The notes below the pieces were generated by a model. It was not told where the DNA came from. It saw only the letters and a list, made by a program, of their open reading frames with translations, and searched no databases. The translations under genes were made by a program, and so were the position numbers. Below are positions 8,343-17,207 of a stretch of DNA of 63,634 nt, in pieces. Numbering within the stretch: the first letter of the stretch is position 1; each line of letters begins with the position of its first letter. This DNA is from Pseudomonas sp. C2B4 (GTDB taxonomy: Bacteria > Pseudomonadota > Gammaproteobacteria > Pseudomonadales > Pseudomonadaceae), in assembly GCF_013359695.1 (NCBI RefSeq), contig NZ_JABFMU010000035.1:1-63634 (forward strand), read 5' to 3'.

Positions 8343-9134
8343 TCAACGGTGCGTCGCAATCCAGATCAACAACCCCGCCTGAAACACCGCAAACGCCACC
8401 AGGCAGGTAATGGTGAAGCGCAATCCCGCGTCTTCCCGCTTGTACTTGCTGACTTTTTCTTCGTGCTTCTTGAGTTTGACTTCCTGCTCGGCCAGGTTCT
8501 GTTCGGCCTGCTGCAGCATCTGCGCGGCTTCAAGAATTTCCACGACTTGCAGTTTTTCCGTGTTCCAGTCGCCCAGCAGGTCGCCGACCTGAACCTCGTC
8601 GACACGGCCCTTCAAATGCTGGGCGTCGGCGTAAACCACATCGAAACCGTGCACGCGCAGAAAGTGATCGCGGCGCAGGCGTGTGTCTTCGTTCAGTGCG
8701 TCCTTGTTGTTGAGGTCAATGGCGTCGACGGTGTAGGCGGGCCAGCGCTTCTTCGCCCAGGTAATGCCTTGTGCCGCGATGAAACGGCCGATGCCACGGT
8801 TCAGCGGTTCGATCTGCAGGCCGCTGTCCGGGCTGAAGTGCACGCGTTTTTCGGTGTGATCGACCCACACGTCCAGATGATTCTGTTCCTTGCGCACGCG
8901 CTGGCCAGGCAGGGAGATGGACATGCGCATCAGGCTGCGTTGCTTGTCGTTGCGCTCGGCGTAACCGAATTCGACAAAGCGCAAGGGCCGCCCGCCGGTG
9001 TTGCGATCGGTCTGCAATGGCGCCAGGCGGAGCATCTTGTGGTGCTCGACGCGGACGTCCGCCCATGGCAGCTCGACCGCTGGCGGTGCGTCTTTTTCAG
9101 CGGTGGTGTCGGGTGAAGTCGGGGTATCGGTCAT
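8343..9134 (-). CDS. Conserved hypothetical, probable tail-anchored protein
   Basis: A 263-residue protein I cannot assign to a named family. The N-terminal 180 residues are soluble and contain DLNNKDALNEDTRLRRDHFL. A charged coiled-coil-like helix follows (residues about 195-235, rich in Q, E and K), and a single hydrophobic C-terminal segment ends the protein (VAFAVFQAGLLIWIA). This layout suggests a membrane anchor at the C-terminus with the bulk in the cytoplasm. The gene order prmB/this gene/hydrolase/aroC is, from memory, conserved in Pseudomonas. Confidence 0.75.
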   Translation of the reverse strand: MTDTPTSPDTTAEKDAPPAVELPWADVRVEHHKMLRLAPLQTDRNTGGRPLRFVEFGYAERNDKQRSLMRMSISLPGQRVRKEQNHLDVWVDHTEKRVHFSPDSGLQIEPLNRGIGRFIAAQGITWAKKRWPAYTVDAIDLNNKDALNEDTRLRRDHFLRVHGFDVVYADAQHLKGRVDEVQVGDLLGDWNTEKLQVVEILEAAQMLQQAEQNLAEQEVKLKKHEEKVSKYKREDAGLRFTITCLVAFAVFQAGLLIWIATHR

Positions 9135-9161
9135 AACGGCGAGATCCTGTCCAAGCTCAGC

Positions 9162-9189
9162 TTGTCGCCAGCCAGTGCGCTGGCGACAA
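9162..9189. repeat. 11-bp perfect inverted repeat
   Basis: TTGTCGCCAGC and its complement flank a 6-nt loop between two minus-strand genes. There is no adjoining T-run on the minus strand, so it is not a clear terminator. It could be an RNA-processing or stabilising hairpin. Confidence 0.5.
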
Positions 9190-9233
9190 AGGCTTATCGG
9201 CCGTTTTTTTCAGGACTGGAGGGTAATCACCGC

Positions 9234-10190
9234 TTAACTGGCGCGAAGTCCGTCAATAAATCCGATGATTCGCGCGCCCAGTTCCGCCGCCAGCGGCAAA
9301 TTCGGATCCTTGTAGGAGGCCAACTGGCGTTTGATGTCGTTGGGCACGATGCGCAGGACATGGTTCATGCCGTCGATCAGCGCCAGTTCGGCGTCCGGTT
9401 TGGCCGCTTTTAGCAGGCGAGCGTCGTCGACACCGACCTGGATATCGTTGCTGCCCTGAATGATCAGCGCTGGCATTTTCAACCGGGCGAAGGCCGCCGC
9501 CGGGTCCACGCGGAACAATGAAATCAGGTACGGCTGCACGCTCGGGCGGAAAATCACCTGCAGTGGTGGCGGTACGTTGTCGTCGGTTTTTCCAGCCTTG
9601 AGGCTGTCGAGCAACTCGTTGCTGCGCAGCATCAGGGGCGGCGGCAGGCGATTACTCAACTGCTGGCGCAGTACCTGATCGATGGGGCGGGCGCTGCCGG
9701 ACAGGGAAATCACCGCCGCCGCATCGACGCTCGGCGCGGCAAGACTGGCGATCAGTGCGCCTTCGCTGTGGCCCAGCAGAATCAACGGGCCAAAACGCGG
9801 GTCGGTCTTGAGTTTCCGGCCCCAGGCCTCGGCGTCGGCTACATAGGCTTGCAGCGACAGATTACGTTCGTCCGGGGTGGCCGCCAGGCTCGCCGCCACG
9901 CCGCGTTTGTCGTATCGCACGCTGGCGATGTTGTGTTTGGCCAGCACCCAGGCCAGGCGTTTCAGGCTGTCGTTGCGCCCTCCGTCCGGGTTGTTTCCGT
10001 CGCGATCCGTAGGACCGGAGCCGGAAATGATCAGGACAACCGGTACCGGTTTGTCGGACTTTGGCAGCAACAGCGAGCCGAAAAGCTCGCCGGTGCCGGT
10101 GTCCAGGGAAATCGGTCGTTGCAGGACTGTCGCCTGGGCGAAGCCGGACATCAGGGTAAGGCTCAAGATCAAAACTCGCAGCATCATCAC
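9234..10190 (-). CDS. Exported alpha/beta hydrolase
   Basis: A serine hydrolase of 318 aa with a signal peptide (MLRVLILSLTLMSGFAQA), probably periplasmic. The nucleophile motif is LLGHSEGALI, the oxyanion region IISGSGPTDRDG, and the late histidine lies in IDGMNHVLR. It belongs to the group of alpha/beta-fold proteins often annotated as dienelactone-hydrolase-like or serine aminopeptidase-like; the substrate is unknown. The start is uncertain between GTG at the given end and two ATG codons 3 and 6 nt inside; no strong ribosome site decides. It is divergent from aroC. Confidence 0.87.
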   Translation of the reverse strand: MMMLRVLILSLTLMSGFAQATVLQRPISLDTGTGELFGSLLLPKSDKPVPVVLIISGSGPTDRDGNNPDGGRNDSLKRLAWVLAKHNIASVRYDKRGVAASLAATPDERNLSLQAYVADAEAWGRKLKTDPRFGPLILLGHSEGALIASLAAPSVDAAAVISLSGSARPIDQVLRQQLSNRLPPPLMLRSNELLDSLKAGKTDDNVPPPLQVIFRPSVQPYLISLFRVDPAAAFARLKMPALIIQGSNDIQVGVDDARLLKAAKPDAELALIDGMNHVLRIVPNDIKRQLASYKDPNLPLAAELGARIIGFIDGLRAS

Positions 10191-10316
10191 GCCATCATCA
10201 ACAGGATGCGTGTTGGACTCACAGGCACCCGTAAGGTTCGAGGATGAACTACTTGGGTAGCCTGCGTATACTGGCGGCCATTACGTATTTGGGTTCGATT
10301 TCACGGAGCGTCCTGC

Positions 10317-11408
10317 ATGTCCGGCAATACCTACGGCAAGCTGTTCACTGTCACCACCGCTGGCGAAAGCCATGGTCCGGCGTTGGTCGCCATTGTCGAT
10401 GGCTGCCCGCCGGGCCTGGAGATCTCGTTGGAAGATCTGCAGCGCGACCTGGACCGGCGCAAGCCCGGCACCAGCCGCCACACCACCCAGCGCCAGGAAG
10501 CCGACGAAGTCGAAATCCTTTCCGGGGTTTTCGAAGGTCGCACCACCGGTTGCGCCATCGGCCTGTTGATCCGTAACACCGACCAGAAGTCCAAGGACTA
10601 CTCGGCGATCAAGGATCTGTTCCGCCCGGCCCACGCCGACTACACCTACCACCATAAATACGGCGAGCGCGATTACCGTGGCGGCGGTCGCAGCTCGGCC
10701 CGTGAAACGGCCATGCGCGTGGCCGCTGGCGCCATTGCGAAAAAATACCTGGCCACCCAGGGCATCGTCATTCGCGGCTACATGAGCCAGCTCGGTCCGA
10801 TCGAAATCCCGTTCAAGACGTGGGATTCGGTGGAGCAGAACGCGTTCTTCAGCCCTGATCCGGATAAAGTGCCGGAACTGGAAGCCTATATGGATCAGTT
10901 GCGCCGCGACCAGGATTCGGTCGGCGCGAAGATCACCGTGGTGGCCGAAGGCGTGATGCCGGGCCTGGGTGAGCCGATCTTCGACCGCCTCGACGCAGAA
11001 CTGGCCCATGCGCTGATGAGCATCAACGCGGTCAAGGGCGTGGAAATCGGCGCCGGTTTCGCCAGCGTCGCCCAGCGCGGCACCGAGCACCGCGATGAAA
11101 TGACCCCGGAAGGTTTCCTCAGCAACAACGCCGGTGGCATTCTCGGCGGCATCTCGTCCGGTCAGCCGATCGTCGCGCATCTGGCGCTGAAACCGACGTC
11201 GAGCATCACCACGCCGGGCCGCTCCATCGATATCCATGGCAATCCGGTGGAGGTCATCACCAAGGGCCGTCACGACCCGTGCGTCGGCATCCGCGCCACG
11301 CCGATCGCCGAAGCGATGATGGCCATCGTGCTGATGGATCACCTGCTGCGTCACCGCGGGCAGAACGCCGATGTGCGTGTGAGCACGCCGGTGCTGGGTC
11401 AGCTTTAA
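10317..11408 (+). CDS. aroC: Chorismate synthase
   Basis: AroC catalyses the last step of the shikimate pathway, from 5-enolpyruvylshikimate-3-phosphate to chorismate, using reduced FMN. It has 363 aa, full length. The signatures are GESHGPALVAIVDGCPPG near the N-terminus, the RSSARETAMRVAAGA segment in the middle, and GRHDPCVGIRATPIAEAM near the end. The window also holds the two enzymes for the first step of the same pathway (type I and type II DAHP synthases), but far away. An MFS gene follows within 35 nt, so the two may be co-transcribed. Confidence 0.98.
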   Translation: MSGNTYGKLFTVTTAGESHGPALVAIVDGCPPGLEISLEDLQRDLDRRKPGTSRHTTQRQEADEVEILSGVFEGRTTGCAIGLLIRNTDQKSKDYSAIKDLFRPAHADYTYHHKYGERDYRGGGRSSARETAMRVAAGAIAKKYLATQGIVIRGYMSQLGPIEIPFKTWDSVEQNAFFSPDPDKVPELEAYMDQLRRDQDSVGAKITVVAEGVMPGLGEPIFDRLDAELAHALMSINAVKGVEIGAGFASVAQRGTEHRDEMTPEGFLSNNAGGILGGISSGQPIVAHLALKPTSSITTPGRSIDIHGNPVEVITKGRHDPCVGIRATPIAEAMMAIVLMDHLLRHRGQNADVRVSTPVLGQL

Positions 11409-11442
11409 TGGCTGACAACAAAGCCGCTGCGGTCTGACGGGC

Positions 11443-12588
11443 GTGGCGGCGCTCCCGTACTGGCGGCTTTCCAGTTTCTACCTGTTCTATTTCGCCTTGC
11501 TCGGTTCGACAGCGCCGTTTCTGGCGCTGTACTTCGATCATCTGGGATTTTCCCCGGCGCGCATCGGTGAACTGGTGGCGATCCCGATGCTGATGCGCTG
11601 CGTGGCGCCGAACATCTGGGGCTGGCTCGGCGACTACACCGGCCGGCGGCTGGCCATCGTGCGCTTCGGCGCGGTCTGCACACTGCTGACGTTCTCGCTG
11701 ATTTTCGTCAGCAAGACCTACGCCTGGCTGGCCATGGTCATGGCCTTGCATGCGTTCTTCTGGCATGCGGTGTTGCCGCAGTTCGAGGTCATCACCCTGG
11801 CGCATTTGCAGGGCCAGACCTCACGCTACAGCCAGATCCGCTTGTGGGGCTCCATCGGTTTCATCATCACTGTGGTCGCGCTCGGGCGCCTGTTCGAATG
11901 GCTGAGTCTGGATATCTACCCAGCGGCGCTGGTGCTGATCATGGCCGGGATAGTCCTGAGCAGCCTGTGGGTGCCGAACGCGCAACCGGCGCAAGGCAAC
12001 CGACCGACGGGGGAGGGGTTCCTCAAACAGTTACGCAGCCCCGGGGTGTTGGCGTTTTACGCTTGCGTGGCGCTGATGCAGATGAGCCACGGACCCTATT
12101 ACACCTTCCTGACCCTGCATCTTGAACGCCTGGGTTACAGCCGTGGCGTGATCGGCATGCTCTGGGCCGTTGGCGTGGTGGCCGAGGTGCTGATGTTCAT
12201 GGCCATGAGTCGGATTCTGGCGCGCTTCTCGTTGCGCCGGGTGCTGCTGGCGAGTTTTCTGCTGGCGGCACTGCGTTGGGTGCTGCTGGGGTCGCTTGCC
12301 GAGTTCCTCTGGGTTTTGCTGTTTGCCCAGGTCCTGCACGCAGCGACCTTCGGCAGCTTTCACGCCGCTGCCATTTCCTTCGTGCAACGTAGCTTCGGCG
12401 CGCGCCAGCAAGGGCAGGGCCAGGCGTTGTACGCCGCGCTGGCCGGCACCGGCGGTGCGTTGGGCGCGTTGTATTCCGGCTATAGCTGGAATGCCCTCGG
12501 CGCGGCATGGACCTTTAGTATTGCCAGTCTCGCAGCCCTCGCGGCTGCCGTTATCATTGCCACACGTATGCAAGAGGACAGGCCATGA
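11443..12588 (+). CDS. MFS transporter (phenylpropionate-permease-like)
   Basis: A 381-residue inner-membrane transporter with about 12 hydrophobic segments. It resembles the HcaT/NupG-like branch of the major facilitator superfamily, with LWGSIGFIITVVALG in the first half. The start is GTG; an ATG upstream leads only to a nine-codon frame. The gene begins 34 nt after aroC and its stop overlaps the start of mtnB (ATGA), so it is probably translationally coupled to the methionine-salvage genes. Its substrate is unknown; a link to salvage is only suggested by position. Confidence 0.85.
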   Translation: MAALPYWRLSSFYLFYFALLGSTAPFLALYFDHLGFSPARIGELVAIPMLMRCVAPNIWGWLGDYTGRRLAIVRFGAVCTLLTFSLIFVSKTYAWLAMVMALHAFFWHAVLPQFEVITLAHLQGQTSRYSQIRLWGSIGFIITVVALGRLFEWLSLDIYPAALVLIMAGIVLSSLWVPNAQPAQGNRPTGEGFLKQLRSPGVLAFYACVALMQMSHGPYYTFLTLHLERLGYSRGVIGMLWAVGVVAEVLMFMAMSRILARFSLRRVLLASFLLAALRWVLLGSLAEFLWVLLFAQVLHAATFGSFHAAAISFVQRSFGARQQGQGQALYAALAGTGGALGALYSGYSWNALGAAWTFSIASLAALAAAVIIATRMQEDRP

Positions 12589-13205
12589 GCCTTACCCGTG
12601 AACACCTCGCCCAGGAAATCATCGACGCCGGGCGTTTTTTGTATGGCCGCGGCTGGTCGCCGGCCACCAGCAGCAATTATTCGACCCGACTGTCGCCGAC
12701 CGAAGCCCTGCTGACGGTGTCCGGCAAGCACAAGGGCCAGCTGGGACTGGATGATGTGCTCGCCACGGATCTCTCGGGCAACAGCCTGGAGCCGGGCAAG
12801 AAACCGTCCGCCGAAACCCTGCTGCACACGCAGCTCTATAGCTGGCGCCCGGAAATCGGCGCGGTGCTGCACACCCATTCGGTGAATGCCACGGTGTTGT
12901 CGCGGCTGACGCCGGAAGATTTCATCGAGTTCGAAGACTACGAACTGCAAAAAGCCTTCAGCGGCGTGTCGACCCACGAATCCCGGGTGCGGGTGCCGAT
13001 TTTCGACAACGATCAGGATATTGCGCGGCTCGCCGCCAAGGTGCAGCCTTGGCTCGACGCCCATCCCGATTGCGTCGGTTACCTGATTCGCGGCCATGGC
13101 CTCTACACCTGGGGCGCGCGCATGAGCGACGCACTGCGGCAGATCGAGGCCTTTGAATTTTTGTTCGAGTGCGAGTTGAAGACTCGCAGCGTGTTGAACC
13201 GTTAA
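12585..13205 (+). CDS. mtnB: Methylthioribulose-1-phosphate dehydratase
   Basis: MtnB is a zinc-dependent class II aldolase-fold enzyme that dehydrates 5-methylthioribulose-1-phosphate in the methionine salvage pathway. It has 206 aa, the normal length. Zinc ligands are visible in VLHTHSVNATVLS and in YLIRGHGLYTWG, and GWSPATSSNYSTRL is the usual N-terminal signature. It starts within the MFS stop codon and is followed by mtnD and mtnC, forming a salvage operon. Confidence 0.96.
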   Translation: MSLTREHLAQEIIDAGRFLYGRGWSPATSSNYSTRLSPTEALLTVSGKHKGQLGLDDVLATDLSGNSLEPGKKPSAETLLHTQLYSWRPEIGAVLHTHSVNATVLSRLTPEDFIEFEDYELQKAFSGVSTHESRVRVPIFDNDQDIARLAAKVQPWLDAHPDCVGYLIRGHGLYTWGARMSDALRQIEAFEFLFECELKTRSVLNR

Positions 13206-13304
13206 CGGCAGACTTATCCACAAGTCGCCCATCGCCTGATGCAGCGCTGCGCCCGACCGGTGTCCACAAACCGGACGGCGCGGCCGATACCGAGGAATCG
13301 CCCC

Positions 13305-13850
13305 ATGAGCAGCCTGTCCGTTTATCACGTCTCCAGCCCTGAGATTCCCAACAAGGTGCTGACCCATTTCGAAGACATTGCCTCGACCCTGGCCGAACAG
13401 GGCGTGCGCTTCGACCGCTGGCAGGCCGCCGCGAAGATCCAGCCCGGCGCCAGCCAGGAGGAAGTGATCGCTGCCTACCAGGAGCAAATCGACAAGCTGA
13501 TGACCGAACGCGGCTACATCACGGTCGATGTGGTCAGCCTGAACAGCGATCACCCGCAAAAAGCCGAATTGCGCGCCAAGTTCCTCGAAGAACACCGTCA
13601 TGGCGAGGACGAAGTACGCTTTTTCGTCGCCGGGCGTGGTCTGTTCACCCTGCATATCGATGACTACGTCTACGCCGTGCTCTGCGAGAAAAACGACCTG
13701 ATCTCGGTGCCGGCCGGTACCAAGCACTGGTTCGACATGGGTGAGCACCCGCATTTTGTGGCGATTCGCCTGTTCAATAACCCGGAAGGCTGGGTGGCCA
13801 ACTTCACCGGTGAAAACATCGCCAGCCAATTCCCGCGCCTGGAGGACTGA
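13305..13850 (+). CDS. mtnD: Acireductone dioxygenase
   Basis: This is a cupin-fold metalloenzyme of the salvage pathway. With iron it oxidises acireductone to the methionine keto-acid precursor and formate; with nickel it gives an off-pathway product. It has 181 aa. The metal-binding motif EEHRHGEDEVRFFVAG supplies two histidines and a glutamate, and KHWFDMG supplies the third histidine. The start MSSLSVYHV fits the family; the longer frame does not. It lies between mtnB and mtnC, with only 4 nt before mtnC. Confidence 0.96.
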   Translation: MSSLSVYHVSSPEIPNKVLTHFEDIASTLAEQGVRFDRWQAAAKIQPGASQEEVIAAYQEQIDKLMTERGYITVDVVSLNSDHPQKAELRAKFLEEHRHGEDEVRFFVAGRGLFTLHIDDYVYAVLCEKNDLISVPAGTKHWFDMGEHPHFVAIRLFNNPEGWVANFTGENIASQFPRLED

Positions 13851-13854
13851 ATCG

Positions 13855-14538
13855 ATGCCGATCAAAGCGATTCTCACCGACATCGAAGGCACCACCAGCG
13901 CGGTGAGTTTTGTGTTCGACGTGCTGTTTCCCTACGCCGCCAAACATTTGCCGGCGTTCGTGAGCCAAAACGCCTCGCGTGCCGATGTGGCCGAACAACT
14001 GGACGCGGTGCGCCGGGACAGCAGCGAGCCGAATGCCGACGTCGAGCGCGTCATCGAAATCCTGCTGGGCTGGATTGCCGAAGACCGCAAGGCCACGCCA
14101 CTCAAGGCTTTGCAGGGAATGGTGTGGGAGCAGGGGTATCAGGCCGGGCAACTCAAGGGCCATGTGTACCCGGACGCCGTTGAAGCGTTGCAACGCTGGC
14201 ATCAGGCCGGTTATCAACTGTTCGTTTATTCCTCAGGCTCGATCCAGGCCCAGCGCCTGATCTTCGGGTGTTCGGAGGCGGGGGATCTGACGCCGCTGTT
14301 CAGCGGCTACTTCGACACCACCTCCGGACCCAAGCGCGAGGCGCGGTCCTACGCCACTATCACCCAAGCGATCGGGGTCGAGGCGTCGCACATTCTGTTC
14401 CTGTCGGACATCGTCGAAGAGCTGGACGCGGCGCGTGAGGCCGGGATGGCGACGTGCGGATTGGCCCGCGAGGGCGGCGAACTGGCGGGGCATGTGACCG
14501 TGGACAGTTTTGCGCGCATCGAGCCTTCCACGTTCTAG
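13855..14538 (+). CDS. mtnC: Enolase-phosphatase E1
   Basis: A bifunctional HAD-superfamily enzyme that enolises and dephosphorylates 2,3-diketo-5-methylthiopentyl-1-phosphate in methionine salvage. It has 227 aa, the normal length. HAD motif I is ILTDIEGTTSAV, motif II is FVYSSGSIQAQ, and the C-terminal acidic motif is LFLSDIVEELDAA. It is the last gene of the mtn operon and is followed by a perfect bidirectional terminator. Confidence 0.96.
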   Translation: MPIKAILTDIEGTTSAVSFVFDVLFPYAAKHLPAFVSQNASRADVAEQLDAVRRDSSEPNADVERVIEILLGWIAEDRKATPLKALQGMVWEQGYQAGQLKGHVYPDAVEALQRWHQAGYQLFVYSSGSIQAQRLIFGCSEAGDLTPLFSGYFDTTSGPKREARSYATITQAIGVEASHILFLSDIVEELDAAREAGMATCGLAREGGELAGHVTVDSFARIEPSTF

Positions 14539-14547
14539 ACACACATT

Positions 14548-14576
14548 CCTGCAGGAGCAATGCTTGCTCCTACAGG
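14548..14576. repeat. Short palindromic repeat (GGAGCAA type)
   Basis: A compact hairpin of the CCTGYAGGAGCAA...TTGCTCCTACAGG type just after mtnC. It belongs to a family different from the main REP core and also occurs after the ankyrin gene. Confidence 0.7.
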
Positions 14577-14582
14577 GAATGC

Positions 14583-14633
14583 ATAAACAAAACAGGCCGT
14601 GAAGCGAAAGCATTCACGGCCTGTTTTGTTTAT
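14583..14633. terminator. Bidirectional terminator, 21-bp perfect stem
   Basis: Perfect 21-bp arms flank a 9-nt loop, with A-runs on the left and T-runs on the right, so it can stop transcription from both mtnC and the convergent DUF3509 gene. Confidence 0.92.
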
Positions 14634-14649
14634 ACGGCGTTAAAACAAT

Positions 14650-14928
14650 TTACGCCGAGTGATAAGTCGGCAACGCAAACCGTTGCTGGCTCTGCAGCAT
14701 GGAAATCTGCGGCAGTTCGCTGGCCTGCTCGGCGAGGTCGCGGCGAATCGCGCTGATCACCCACGACAGTTGATCGCCATTGTGCAGTTGCTGGTAGGAA
14801 ATCGAGCGTTTGAAGACTTTGTCGCCGGCGCCACGCAATGTCAGCAGAATCCCGCCATCGGGGCGTGGCTGGGTGGTGACCTCGAAGTTGGAGAACAAGG
14901 ATGAAAATTTTTCCTGGATCAGGCTCAT
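14650..14928 (-). CDS. DUF3509 family protein
   Basis: A 92-residue cytoplasmic protein of the Pseudomonas-specific DUF3509 family, function unknown. It begins MSLIQEKFSSLFSNFEV and contains RPDGGILLTLRG and KRSISYQQLHNGDQL. I chose this start because CGGAG lies at proper distance; an ATG 36 nt upstream has none. Upstream on the same strand is a good match to a sigma-54 promoter in an A+T-rich stretch. Expression may therefore depend on RpoN. Confidence 0.82.
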   Translation of the reverse strand: MSLIQEKFSSLFSNFEVTTQPRPDGGILLTLRGAGDKVFKRSISYQQLHNGDQLSWVISAIRRDLAEQASELPQISMLQSQQRFALPTYHSA

Positions 14929-14975
14929 GTCTTTCAGCTCCGTGATGACTTGAATGGCAAGCATGCACAGAGGGT

Positions 14976-14991
14976 TGCAGTGATTGTGCCA
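14976..14991 (-). promoter_or_regulatory. Candidate sigma-54 (RpoN) promoter
   Basis: On the minus strand the 16-mer TGGCACAATCACTGCA has GG and GC exactly 10 nt apart and differs little from TGGCACG-N4-TTGCW. It lies about 48 nt upstream of the preferred DUF3509 start. An A+T-rich stretch at about 15000-15060 could bind IHF. The rest of this 344-nt gap holds no gene that I can see. Confidence 0.55.
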
Positions 14992-15272
14992 GTATCGTTT
15001 TTCGTAAAATATCCTTTAAAAACAGTATGTTATATTTTTTGCTGATTTTCGATTTCGTGCAATTTGCAAGAATGGCCATCGTGCATCCTGCATTTTGCGT
15101 GGTCGTCGGCGATTCGATGGAACCTTTGTGCGTGGCCGTGCTCGCGATTTGAAACAGCACTGCCGTAGATACAAAACATTTCAAAAACCGCGTGTACAGC
15201 TCAAGAACCCTTGACGTATTTTCGGGCTTCAATCAGCGCCGCCCGACAATAAAAAGAGCGAACGGGAGCATC

Positions 15273-17111
15273 ATGAGCCGCACGCCAAGCGACACGATTA
15301 CCTGGAGCATGATGCTCCGCAAGTTGCCTTCCATTGCCAAAGTCATCCCGCGGGTGGTGAAGGGCATGAAAGTCGCCAACGTCAAGGACCCGACCCAATC
15401 GTGTGGCCTGGGCTGGAGTTTCGAACAGGCGACGCTGCGCAACCCTGATGGCCCGGCCCTGCTGCACGGCGAGGTTTCGCTGACTTATGCACAGGTCAAT
15501 CGGTGGGCCAATCGCATCGCCCATCATTTGATCGAGCAAGGCATCGGCAAGGGTGACGTGGTAGCGGTGTTCATCGAGAACCGCCCTGAACTGTTAGTGA
15601 CAATACTGGCGGTGGCCAAGGTCGGGGCGATCAGTGCCCTGCTCAATACTTCACAGACCCGCGATACGCTGACCTATAGCCTGAACCTGGTGGCACCGGC
15701 CGCCATTGTGGTCGGCGAGGAACTGGTCGCTGCGTTTTTGGCGGTGCGCGAGCGTGTGGCGATCGAGGCCGCGCGAACCTGGTTTGTCGCCGATCAAGAC
15801 ACCTACGACCATCCTGGAATCGCCCCGGAGGGCTTCATCAACCTGATGACCGCCAGTGTGGACGCCGACAGCGACAACCCGGCCAGCAGCGCGCAGGTTT
15901 TCTTTGATGACCCCTGTTTCTATATCTACACCTCGGGCACCACCGGGTTGCCCAAGGCCGGGGTGTTCAAGCACGGGCGCTGGATGCGCAGCTCCGTCAG
16001 CTTCGGGATGATCGCGCTGGATATGCGCCCGGAAGATGTCGTCTATTGCACCTTGCCGCTGTACCACGCGACCGGTTTGTGTGTGTGCTGGGGCTCGGCC
16101 ATCAGCGGTGCCTCGGGGTTTGCCATCCGACGCAAGTTCAGTGCGAGCCAGTTCTGGAGCGATGTACGCAAGTACCGCGCAACCACCATCGGCTACGTCG
16201 GCGAATTGTGTCGTTATCTGGTCGATCAACCGCCCAGCGCCAACGATAACCAGCACGGCGTGATCAAAATGATCGGCAATGGCCTGCGCCCTGGCGCGTG
16301 GCGGGAGTTCAAGACGCGTTTTGGCGTCAAGCACATCTGCGAGCTGTATGCCGCCAGCGACGGCAATATCGGTTTCACCAACATTTTGAATTTCGACAAC
16401 ACTGTCGGTTTTTCCCTGATGTCCTGGGAGTTGGCGGCGTACGACCACGCCAGCGGTGCGCCAACCCGCCAGGCCAATGGTTTCATGCGCAAGGTCGGCA
16501 AGGGCGAGCAGGGGCTGTTGCTGGCGAAAATCGACGACAAGGCGCCGCTGGATGGGTACACCGACCCACAGAAAACCGAGAAAGTTGTCTGCCACGATGT
16601 ATTTGTGAAGGGCGACCGTTACTTCAACACCGGCGACTTGTTGCGCAATATAGGTTTCGGGCATGCGCAGTTTGTCGATCGCCTGGGCGACACCTATCGC
16701 TGGAAAGGGGAAAACGTCTCGACCACCGAAGTGGAGAACGCACTGCTCAAACATCCGCAAATTTCCGAAGCGGTGGCCTATGGCGTGGAAATTCCCAACA
16801 CCAATGGCCGGGCCGGAATGGCGGCGATTACCCCCGCCGAATCCCTCGCCACCCTGGATTTCAGTGAGTTGCTGGCGTTTGCCCGGCAACAGATGCCGGC
16901 CTATGCCGTGCCATTGTTTCTGCGGCTGAAAGTCAAAATGGAAACCACCGGGACCTTCAAGTATCAGAAGGTGCGGCTCAAGGACGAGGCCTTCGATCCG
17001 GGAAGAACCGGCGATGACCCGATCTACGCATGGCTGCCGGGTACCGACACCTATGTGCAGGTCACCCCACGGATACTGACGGACATTCAGGCTGGAAAGT
17101 ACCGCTATTGA
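15273..17111 (+). CDS. Long-chain acyl-CoA synthetase (FATP/FadD6-like)
   Basis: An AMP-forming enzyme that activates fatty acids to acyl-CoA, probably at the inner membrane. It has 612 aa from the ATG preceded by GGGAG; the longer frame upstream is not needed. The ATP-binding P-loop motif is FYIYTSGTTGLPKAG, and the C-terminal part carries YFNTGDLLRNIGFG and YRWKGENVSTTEVE. The overall pattern resembles the very-long-chain/FATP branch more than FadD itself. It appears monocistronic. The preferred chain length is unknown. Confidence 0.92.
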   Translation: MSRTPSDTITWSMMLRKLPSIAKVIPRVVKGMKVANVKDPTQSCGLGWSFEQATLRNPDGPALLHGEVSLTYAQVNRWANRIAHHLIEQGIGKGDVVAVFIENRPELLVTILAVAKVGAISALLNTSQTRDTLTYSLNLVAPAAIVVGEELVAAFLAVRERVAIEAARTWFVADQDTYDHPGIAPEGFINLMTASVDADSDNPASSAQVFFDDPCFYIYTSGTTGLPKAGVFKHGRWMRSSVSFGMIALDMRPEDVVYCTLPLYHATGLCVCWGSAISGASGFAIRRKFSASQFWSDVRKYRATTIGYVGELCRYLVDQPPSANDNQHGVIKMIGNGLRPGAWREFKTRFGVKHICELYAASDGNIGFTNILNFDNTVGFSLMSWELAAYDHASGAPTRQANGFMRKVGKGEQGLLLAKIDDKAPLDGYTDPQKTEKVVCHDVFVKGDRYFNTGDLLRNIGFGHAQFVDRLGDTYRWKGENVSTTEVENALLKHPQISEAVAYGVEIPNTNGRAGMAAITPAESLATLDFSELLAFARQQMPAYAVPLFLRLKVKMETTGTFKYQKVRLKDEAFDPGRTGDDPIYAWLPGTDTYVQVTPRILTDIQAGKYRY

Positions 17112-17207
17112 ATGTGGCTATGGCTCTGCATCAGAAAAAAGAAGTGACAGTGCCGGGGCTGCTCGGGAAACTGTCGGCTTAGCGAATAACTGAATGTGGA
17201 GCGTTCA

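Noticed and set aside
12480..13895. 471-codon minus-strand frame over the mtn genes
   Set aside because: It lies antisense to three recognised enzymes and reads as low-quality reverse-frame sequence. This is a common effect of high G+C.
15651..16889. 412-codon minus-strand frame over the acyl-CoA synthetase gene
   Set aside because: Shadow of a recognised gene without any motif.
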